Origin: Micropterix aruncella
Lineage: Eukaryota > Arthropoda > Insecta > Lepidoptera > Micropterigidae
Assembly: GCA_944548615.1 (NCBI GenBank)
Contig: OX155965.1
Coordinates: forward strand, 18,906,201-18,970,200
Length of the DNA: 64,000 nt
Reading direction: 5' to 3'
Below the pieces are notes generated by a model. That model was not told the DNA's origin. It did no database searches and saw only the letters and a program-made list of their open reading frames with translations. Below are positions 57,150 through 64,000 of this stretch, one piece after another. The translations under genes were made by a program, and so were the position numbers. The stretch's first letter is position 1. Each line of letters starts with the position of its first letter.

Positions 57150-58100
57150 AGCGATAACGACAGTGAGGGGAGAACCCGCCACCCTAGAGGATTATAACGA
57201 CAATTGCTATTCTGTCACCCATTGGTGAACGTAAAGACTATGCCACCACCATGCCACCACTATGCCACCACTATGGCCCGGTGGCATAGTGGTTAGGTCG
57301 CCTAATCTTACATTGTTCGATTCCCGGCTGGGTCACCATTTTCCGTTGGAATTAAATTAACGGAATTGCATTTTCAATTCTGTCGATCGAATGCAATAAC
57401 AAGACACACACTTACAGACATGTTACACGCACACATACATATAACACGTCATAGTAGGGTTGGTTGTAAGAGATTGTCATATGACAATAAACCCACCCAT
57501 TGTTACATTTTCACAATAAAGAGTATAAACAAACAAAGACTTTGTAGATAACACAATCCACACATAAACCACGCCAACAGATCATAAAAGTCCGACGCGT
57601 TACCGCGGGACACTGGTAAGTGCCATCCAGCTGGTTTCTTCGCGCCCTTTATACCAGATTTCGATGGATTTTTCCATCCTCCAGTCTGGTCACGGATTCG
57701 AGGTCGCTTGCCTAGCCTCTACCTGAAGATAACGGTAATTTAATTTCGAATTTATTGCGAAACTCAAACGGGATTGGGTGGTTACCGTTTCCCCGGATAG
57801 ATGACCCCAGATCAACAACTTCCCCCCGCTCTAGGAAACGTATGTTTGCCGACTCCCCCGGTTATTCGACGTATTGCGCAATCGATTAGCTGATGCTACA
57901 CGGTGCGCAAACAGCTCATTTCCATCCAAGGTGTTCCCCCGGATCGGAACCTCCGATCCCAATTTTCTACAGCCGCATGCAAAGTTCACAGCAGCCCTTC
58001 CAGGTTGAGGGACTCAAGTAGGCTGAACCGTGAGTTGATCCGACCTAAGAAAACACAGATAGACCATTGGACCCAAGCTGCCCGGAACCACTAGGAACCT
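57150..58100 (+). repeat. GC-rich repeat family G copy, interrupted by a SINE
   Basis: The 5' part (gaacccgccaccctagagg, 'attctgtcacccattggtgaacgtaaagact') stops at 57239 and resumes after the SINE at 57535: aaagactttgtagataacac, ccacgccaacagatcataa, 'cgcgttaccgcgggac', then gaggtcgcttgcctagcc, 'ccccgctctaggaaacg', tagctgatgctacacggtgc, gcaaacagctc. It is diverged from the other copies and therefore older, or of a different subfamily. Confidence 0.65.
57278..57534 (+). mobile_element. tRNA-derived SINE inserted in repeat G, with odd 5' end
   Basis: The head ccggtggcatagtggttagg has an A box; the B box is gttcgattcccggctgggtc (57319-57338). It continues caccattttccgttggaatt, gaatgcaataacaagacaca, gggttggttgtaagagattg, and ends cacaataaagagtataaaca. 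The target duplication aaagact is at 57233-57239 and 57535-57541. Between the left duplication and the head lie three tandem copies of atgccaccact-like sequence (57240-57273). These are the reverse complement of the head's own ggtggcatagtgg, so the 5' end can fold into a hairpin. Confidence 0.85.
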
Positions 58101-58334
58101 AAAGGGCATTTGCAAAGGGCAGCTATACGAGTGGTATAGATTGTCTTATTCTGAGCGCTTCTCCCCAATCGATTCTCTGTTTTGTGTCTATCCCCTTTCC
58201 GATGGCAATTTGTAGGTTCTCGGCGCATAATTCGGGCAACATATCATTCGATTTTCCTTTCAGTATCATTATCCCATCCCATATAATACACTGCCTATTT
58301 TTAAACAATCTTGCATAATGACTACTTTTATTAC
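58101..58334. other. Short spacer
   Basis: A minus open frame (58123-58365) has no recognised motif. Confidence 0.4.
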
Positions 58335-58533
58335 TGACTAGATGACCCGGTGAACTTCGTACCACCTAAAATTGATTTGATTGTAACTCTTCATAAGCGT
58401 TTATTGATCCTAATCAACCTTCCAAATCCAATTCATTGAAATCTATAAAATGGCCGAATCATGTACGGTTTGACTTTCGTTTGGTGATTAAAGGAGAGTC
58501 GTTTGTAATTAAAATAAATTTAATGTATTTAAT

Positions 58534-58575
58534 TTACATGATGAAATATAAATGCTTTTATATTTCATCATGTAA
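58534..58575. repeat. Perfect hairpin, 19-bp arms
   Basis: ttacatgatgaaatataaa (58534-58552), loop tgct, and its exact complement (58557-58575). Confidence 0.9.
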
Positions 58576-58577
58576 TA

Positions 58578-58690
58578 TACTTTTCGACTTTTTCGACGTT
58601 TTCGACTTTTTTCACTTTCTCGACTTTTTTTACTTTTTTGACTTTCTCGACTCTTTTGACTTTTTCGACTTTCGACTATTCGACTTTTTG
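58578..58690. repeat. Minisatellite of (TTTTTCGAC)-like units
   Basis: About a dozen degenerate 9-bp units (cgactttttcgacgttttcg, actttctcgactttttt) follow the hairpin directly. A low-complexity plus frame rich in Phe/Asp (58436-58720) is its translation and not a gene. Confidence 0.85.
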
Positions 58691-58960
58691 AAATTTTACA
58701 CAATCGCACGGAATAAATAGCTGTCAGTCAATAGGATCGCCGCGAACGCCATCTATTGAAAGTGGCCCATTTCCCAAAATCACCAATTTCGATTTTTTCG
58801 ATTTTCAGTTGTTTCTTTTAATTTTTCCTAAATATTTTTTTTTTGTAAACCACCCCTAATTCAAGGCAAACAAAACAAAAAAATAATAATACAAATCGGT
58901 CGAGTAATTTTCGAGATCTTGCAGGACTAACGCACGGCGATTCATTTTTATAGATAAGAA

Positions 58961-60004
58961 GAAGATTGTTTGTTTGAAAATTAGTTTTTTATAGAGGCTC
59001 TAAAATTCTTCCAATCTGACGACTTAAAACAAAATATTACCGTAACAATTTATAACACTAACAAAATCCAGAATAAGACGCATTAAAGAAGCGAACTCCA
59101 ATATCATAGAGTAAGTAGTCAAACTCAGTCTAACATTTATTTACACAATGGAATCCTATCCCCGATATAATTTGTAAATATGTCAGCTAAAATATTGAAC
59201 ATAATCCTGGTAATCTTTAATTTCATCTACCAGCACTTACTATTTATAAAAAAACCGCTAATTTACGAACACATTCAGATGAAAATATCTCATTCAAAAT
59301 AAATCCCATACACATACTGGTGCTACAACCTGCCATGTAATTTAATGTTTTATCTCTGTAAAGTTATACGCCAGCCCCATCTGTTGTCATGACGATCGAA
59401 AATAAGCAAATCCTTTTGAAATGGACTACGTTAACCAGAAATTCACACCTGCCCTCTCAAAAATCCGTCCGGAGCCACATCGTAAAATATCCAAACTCAA
59501 CAGCATTCCCAATCCGTCTTTTAACAGGACACTCCCGTGTTACAGACGTTATTTATCGACATCCTCCCGCCTATAATTCAGGCCAAACTGCTACGCGATC
59601 AAAGGCACAAAACATTTCAATGGCGAATTCGTCTCACTTACTCAAGCGAGGAGAGAAGTGACAAAAAAATGGCGGACTTGCGTCAAAAGTCAGCGTAGGA
59701 AACAAACTTGTCTATGGACCGGATGCGCGAAGACGCACTGACGGACGGACACGGATAAAAGGGGATACGGCCGGCACGGCTATTCTATGTCTAATAATAT
59801 TTTTTTACGCAATGGGCGACAATGTCAATGCTTATAGGGTCACCATAACATTCTGGGAAATATTGGAAAGAAAGTGCCGAAGGAAATGTTCATGAGACAA
59901 TTTTATTAGGATTATATATAAATCTATAATCTAGGATTCTACTAAGTCTAGGACTCTAATCTTGAATGGTCTAGACATCTCGATCAATAAATGTAAAAAA
60001 TGAG
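58961..60004. other. Gene-free DNA
   Basis: A 90-codon plus frame (59389-59661) with no recognised domain lies in GC-balanced sequence (59350-59770). I could not assign it. Otherwise AT-rich. Confidence 0.35.
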
Positions 60005-60410
60005 CAACTAGAGCTGTCGACTACAACGGGTGAACCCGTCACCTCAGGAAGCTTTAACGATATTGTTCGTTCTGTCTGCCGTGAGGTGAGAGCAGACAGT
60101 CCACCGTCAAGTACCGCCACATGACCGTAGGAAGCCAACGCCTTGCCGCCAGATAGCCAGGTATGTCACCCAGCGGGCCGACACTCGCGCCCATACTACC
60201 AGTTTCAACTAGATTACTACAGTCTCCCGATTGGTTACGGGTTCGAGGTTGCGCGCGGTCCTCTCCCTTATGTAGCGGTGAAACGGTGTCTACCGAATCT
60301 ATCGCGGCATCCTTGCCCGGCTGTTTACCCGGGATAGGGTAGCCGATTAGTCGTTTCAAGAGCAGTCGCCGTAAGGTGAACAACTACCCCCGCTCTATAG
60401 GAGACAACTT
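60005..60410 (+). repeat. GC-rich repeat family G, array unit 1 (3' part missing)
   Basis: Runs from actagagctgtcgactacaa and cgggtgaacccgtcacctca through agccaacgccttgccgccag, cagcgggccgacactcgcgc, gggttcgaggttgcgcgcgg, ttgcccggctgtttacccgg and tcaagagcagtcgccgtaag to gctctataggagacaact. It then switches abruptly into unit 2. Confidence 0.85.
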
Positions 60411-61080
60411 GCGGTGTCAACTACAACGGGCGAGCCCGTCACCACAGGACGTTTTAACGATTTTCTCGTTCTGTCGCCCTGCAGTGAACGTAGGAGACTT
60501 TGGACAGAACAATCCAACATCCAGCTACGTCACAACCCGCAAGAAGCCAACGCCTTTACCGCGAGATAGCCAGTAATGTTACCTGGCGGGCCGACCCTCG
60601 CGCCCTTGCTTCCAATTGTGACCAGATTTCTCCGGTCTCTCGATTGGTTCCGAGTTCGAGGTCGCTTGCGCGGTCCTCTCCCTTACGAAGCGGTGAAACG
60701 GTGTGCACCGAATCTATCGCGGACCAAGGCGTCCTTTGCCCGACCCTGAACCGGGATCGGATGGCCAATGGTCATTTCAAGAGCAGTCGCCGTAAGGTAG
60801 GCAACTACCCCCGCTCTATAGGAAACAATACAGTTCCCAGACTCCCCCGACTGTTAGTCGGAGAGCACAATCGATTGGCTTGCGCCGCTCGGTGCGCAGA
60901 CCGTCCAGGAGCGCCAGAGGTTTGATTCCTAGGGGAGACTGGTTGACCCAGTGTCCTACCCAGGATTCGCACCCCATGCGTGGAGGCCATCGGATGGGTG
61001 TTGACCCGTGAGTGTGACCGACCCTGAACACATGGGTCATCGTGGCCACCTCATCATGGGCCCGTTAGCTCCCAAAGGAC
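60411..61080 (+). repeat. GC-rich repeat family G, array unit 2 (most complete)
   Basis: About 665 bp from tgtcaactacaacgggcgag to gggcccgttagctcccaaag. It includes the mid blocks (gcccttgcttccaattgtga, gagttcgaggtcgcttgcgc), gctctataggaaacaataca, cgattggcttgcgccgctcg, gtgcgcagaccgtccaggag, ggaggccatcggatgggtgt and tgaccgaccctgaacacatg. One plus frame is open for 141 codons (60500-60925) and partly parallels the minus frame at 16089-16331. I treat it as sequence conservation until tested. Confidence 0.85.
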
Positions 61081-61315
61081 ACATGTCTCTATAGGAGACA
61101 GTACTGTATCCAGACTCTCCCTACTGTTAGTCAGAATGCACAATCGATCGGCTGACGCCGCACGGTGTGCAAACCGTCCAGAAGCGCCAGAAGATTGACT
61201 CCTGGGGGAAACTGGCCGTCAGGTCAGAGTTCTACCTGGGTGTTGACCCGTGAGTGTGACCGACCCTGAACGAATGGGCCTTCATGACCAACTCAACAGG
61301 GCCCATTAGCTCCCA
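61081..61315 (+). repeat. GC-rich repeat family G, array unit 3 (5' part missing)
   Basis: Begins mid-unit at ctctataggagacagtactg and runs through cgatcggctgacgccgcacg, gtgtgcaaaccgtccagaag, gggtgttgacccgtgagtgt and the end cagggcccattagctccc. Confidence 0.85.
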
Positions 61316-61404
61316 TGTAAAAATGAGCAGTGCCGCATTTGCCATTGAAATAAGTTTATAGTAAAAACACATTTTTAAAAACAAGCTTTTATTAAAATGC
61401 TCTG
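61316..61404. other. Short AT-rich spacer
   Basis: Nothing recognised. Confidence 0.4.
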
Positions 61405-61620
61405 TCCTGAGCCAACCCAGGGTGCAACAGCCATGTCATTGTGGAATTTTGAACGGGATCATAATTGAATGCGTATATAAAATTGTGTGCCTATGCTGTT
61501 GACCGTGGAAGAGTAGCCTCGTCGGTAGACGACCCTGGTAGTAGAATCAGGTCATGCTCACCATAAAAATGCATTGTCATCGGAACTGAACTAACATGTA
61601 AAATTTCAACTTCATAGAAC
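61405..61620 (+). repeat. Dispersed repeat family R, short copy
   Basis: Has gagccaacccagggtgcaac, 'gccatgtcattgtgga', 'cataattgaatgcgtatata', ttgaccgtggaagagtagcc, aggtcatgctcacc and tgcattgtcatcggaactga, in the order seen at 5228-5690. It lacks the ccgaattgataacctcc end. Confidence 0.65.
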
Positions 61621-62569
61621 AAGAGGAAGTGATTCTAATTCAACTTTTAATCTTTGACCTAAACAAACATACTCGTACATACATACATTGCAAGGTAAAT
61701 AAAAGCTTGTAAGAATACAATGCGAATTTAAAGCCGCTGAGTCTGTCCCTTCCTATGTGAGCTAACCATTTTTGGTTAGGCGCTTTCCGCGCTGTGCTAA
61801 CTGTAATATTTATTCATTATTATCTTAATTGTTTTACGAGATAATGTTGTAACGTTATAATATTTCAAATTTCAATGTGATCATTTTGCAGTTATTCTTT
61901 TTACGATCCGTATAGTAGTTTAAAAGTTATGCGCAAAACTATCCCGGGCAGAAATTTTACCCCGTTATAGGAGGGGATATTGTGGCTATCTCCATTCCTA
62001 TTATGTTATGGCCTTACTTTCTGAAGAATGGCGGCAAATTCATAAACGGTATTTCGTCTTCAAAAAAGAGCTGTAAGACATTTGTACGTTGTATCTTTCA
62101 TAACATCTTGTAAACCGTATTGATCAATCTCAGAAACTTCTGGTGACCCTGATCCAGAGCCGATCTGAGAATACGAAGGATGTTTCCACCCACAAGTTTT
62201 GTAAATACGTCGGCCGCTTTGAATGGTCACGCGGCGCAACGCCTCGTATTTCGGCACTAGAAACGGAAAGGACACTCGTGTACCTCCATTGTTAACTTGG
62301 ATACTACATACATTCAAATGACGGCTTTTGAACACTTTTCTCCGTCGACACCGAATTAAGATTGATAGCCTCCCTTTGAGGCAATATTCATTCATGAAAG
62401 CGTGGAATTACTACATTTAAAAAAAAATATTGTCGATAATAGACGTTGGAGTAATGAATCCGGGTCGCCAACATACACCTTAATTAATATCTTGGAAAAT
62501 AAGTATGGGTATAAAATGCATAATTACCACATTAATATTTGATATTAAATACCAGGAATGGCTCTTTTT
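61621..62569. other. Diverged MITE interior and an unrecognised frame
   Basis: 61803-61930 (tcaatgtgatcattttgcag, ttattctttttacgatc, gtatagtagtt) resembles 2100-2225 inside the TTAA MITE. A 111-codon minus frame (62060-62395) is open in GC-balanced sequence. It reads FPFLVPKYEALRRVTIQS and SPEVSEIDQYGLQDVMKD, which I cannot assign to a family. It could be a relic exon or chance. Confidence 0.35.
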
Positions 62570-62780
62570 TGTGACAAAAGCAACACCAAAATGCAGTAAA
62601 TTCGTAGTTCTATTTTCGAAAAAATATTTACTTTGCTTTTAGCCTTTTTGGTGCCATTACTTTACAGCAACCAAGAAGCTTTATTAGTAGTATTAAGCTT
62701 TAAATAGTATTAAATAGTCGTCTATAGTATCATTCTTATTTGAATAAATCATTTTTAAAATTTCCGATATATTAGAATTT
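62570..62780. repeat. Dispersed repeat shared with 2583-2800
   Basis: Has atgcagtaaattcgtagttc, ggtgccattactttacagca and aataaatc in the same order and direction as the first copy. Confidence 0.55.
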
Positions 62781-62899
62781 ATGTTGGTGATCTGAATTCA
62801 TTGCTCCTGATTGTAGTAGTGATAAAGAGTTAGTATTCTTACATCGGTTTTCATTTAATTTATTATATTATTAACTTTAATAACAAATTTCACTAAGAC

Positions 62900-63704
62900 T
62901 CTCAATAGTGAAAACATGGATAGACTCAAATTTACTTACGTTACACATCAGAAAAATAAAATGTATCCCTTTTAGCATTGAAAAAAGAGGCCAACCTTGT
63001 CAAATGCCTCAAATGTATATCCACGACTGTGGCAATCATGGTTTGAGTTGTAATTGCGAACCAATAAAATCAGTAAAGGATATAAAATATGTAGGAGTAA
63101 TAATAGATAACCATCTGCGATAAGAATATCATATTACTTGATCAAAAGGGTTAGAAAACATATAGGTATATATATATTTCTTGAATTAAGGGATATTCTT
63201 GAACTTGGTCATTTAAAAATGTTATACTACGCTATATGCCAATATATAATGACATACGCTATTCTGGGGTGAGAAGCATGCTCTAAGACTACAATCTAAA
63301 GACTTCCTATCGTACAAAAAACTAAAATTCGTATTATACTCAAAAAACCAAAAATGTATTTTTCTAATGAGTTGTTTTTCGAGGCGAAAATACTTGATAT
63401 TGGGCAACTGTACTGTTTAAAAACTGCTTTTTAATTTAAATCACGCGCAAGCAGAGACGTTGTTCCCTGCTAATAAATAACACAAGATCGGCGCAGGGAC
63501 CAGAATAATATAGTGCCCAGGAGATTTACATCGTTCGGACAACACCAATATCATTACCTTGCTCCGAGATTAATGAATATTTTAGGAAAACGCTGCGATA
63601 TTTCAGGACTGACACAGGTGGTTCTTAAAAATAGTCTCATTCAGTGGTTAATTAGTAAAGCAAGAGCGGAAATACAAAGTATCCTAATGACATGTCAAAA
63701 ATAG
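62900..63704 (+). pseudogene. LINE reverse transcriptase 3' relic
   Basis: Pieces in order: WIDSNLLTLHIRKIKCIPFS and SVKDIKYVGVIIDNHL (62908-63123); then, after stops, FLELRDILELGHLKMLYYAI, CQYIMTYAIL, IVQKTKIRIILKKPKMYFSN and ELFFEAKILDIGQLYCLKTA (63178-63430); then PRRFTSFGQHQYHYLAPRLM and NSLIQWLI (63513-63704). This is a full run from the post-FADD region to the C-terminus of an APE-type (CR1/Jockey-like) RT, with at least four stops or shifts. It resembles 8713-8940 and 32690-33460, suggesting one old family. Confidence 0.75.
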
Positions 63705-64000
63705 CAACACATTTACACACACAAACACACACACACACAATTTACACACCCTCACATCTCAACAATATAAATTACCTACATATATGTAAACAAGACTGAA
63801 TTCAGCTTTTTTATAACATAATATTTTGTACTTGGATTTATTTTATAATTATTTTCTAGTATTATTAGGTAATGATTATTCATATATTTTAATGATTATT
63901 TTGTACATTTTATTTTATTTTACTTTAGATTTTTTTTTATTTACTATAACAATTTTTATTTACATCACATTCTTAACATTTATTTTCACAAAAATAAACT
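63705..64000. other. AT-rich end of window with a (CA)n tract
   Basis: A (CA)n tract lies at 63712-63740, possibly the LINE's 3' UTR. AT-rich to the window end. No gene. Confidence 0.45.

Larger units (their letters stand above)
58335..58960 (+). repeat. RTE/SINE-type repeat (actagatgacccgg type)
   Basis: Starts actagatgacccggtgaact and ends 'aatcggtcgagtaattttcg', gatcttgcaggactaacgca, 'cggcgattcatttttatagataag'. Such a head and tail are typical of RTE-linked repeats in insects. The middle has been filled by a perfect hairpin (58534-58575) and a TTTTTCGAC-type minisatellite (58578-58690). It overlaps no recognisable ORF. Confidence 0.65.

Noticed and set aside
57276..57340. Possible genuine tRNA gene (A and B boxes)
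   Set aside because: The anticodon arm and acceptor stem do not pair properly, and the same head is joined to the same non-tRNA body at three other loci, so it is a SINE.
58436..58720. Phe/Asp-rich plus frame and Lys/Ser-rich minus frame at 58.5 kb
   Set aside because: Both are translations of the TTTTTCGAC minisatellite.
62060..62395. 111-codon minus frame with a protein-like segment (FPFLVPKYEALRRVTIQS)
   Set aside because: I could not assign it to any family, and a frame of this length is expected a few times by chance in 64 kb.

Overview
This window looks like repeat-dense, AT-rich nuclear DNA from an arthropod, most likely an insect. The evidence is the transposon content: APE-type and RTE-type non-LTR retrotransposons, a Penelope-like element, a Gypsy gag remnant, tRNA-derived SINEs, small TIR elements, long (TA)n arrays and a short CCTAA telomere-like tract. 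There are no operons or bacterial signals. Some repeat ends, such as the one carrying an 'aaccgaattgataacctcc' segment and the 'actagctg/actagatgacccgg' type, remind me of repeats common in Lepidoptera. That is recollection, so the order is uncertain. Two runs of exactly 200 N (25236-25435, 51950-52149) are assembly gaps.

I could not recognise any host protein-coding gene. Every open frame I can identify belongs to a mobile element, and nearly all are broken. The best preserved is an APE-type non-LTR retrotransposon on the minus strand (27442-30600). It has a complete endonuclease and a complete reverse transcriptase, disrupted by one stop and one frameshift. Other LINE pieces lie at 8713-8940 (-), 19395-19806 (+, RTE), 20455-20760 (+), 26947-27360 (+), 32690-33460 (+), 45040-45497 (-, RTE) and 62900-63704 (+).

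Layout. 0-6 kb: a 1.6 kb TIR element with a TTAA MITE nested inside it, a Penelope terminal-repeat copy and a Gypsy gag relic. 8-20 kb: RTE-type tails, two minus-strand copies of a GC-rich repeat (family G), a long fold-back element, a tandemly expanded repeat (family R), and a Penelope core enclosed by inverted copies of its own terminal repeat. 22-26 kb: a palindrome running into a (TA)n array, repeat S, head-to-head MITEs (family P) and the first gap. 26-34 kb: tail-to-tail LINEs and another LINE relic. 37.5-40 kb: two transposon-type genes on the same strand, a DUF7869-like pseudogene interrupted by a 176-bp retroinsertion and a Mutator-domain fragment. 41.5-44.7 kb: a 70-bp-arm fold-back, a recent ~300-bp duplication bounded by (TA)n arrays, and a TIR element. 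50-61 kb: several plus-strand copies of family G, one split by a SINE, and a three-unit array.

The most promising undescribed items are the GC-rich family G with its tandem arrays, the SINE whose 5' end carries inverted triplicated copies of its own head, the Mutator/DUF7869 pair, and the MITE families that share interiors but have different ends. The stretches between are AT-rich DNA in which I see no gene. A few GC-balanced islands look repeat-free and are only guesses at conserved non-coding DNA. All repeat boundaries were read by eye and may be off by tens of bases.
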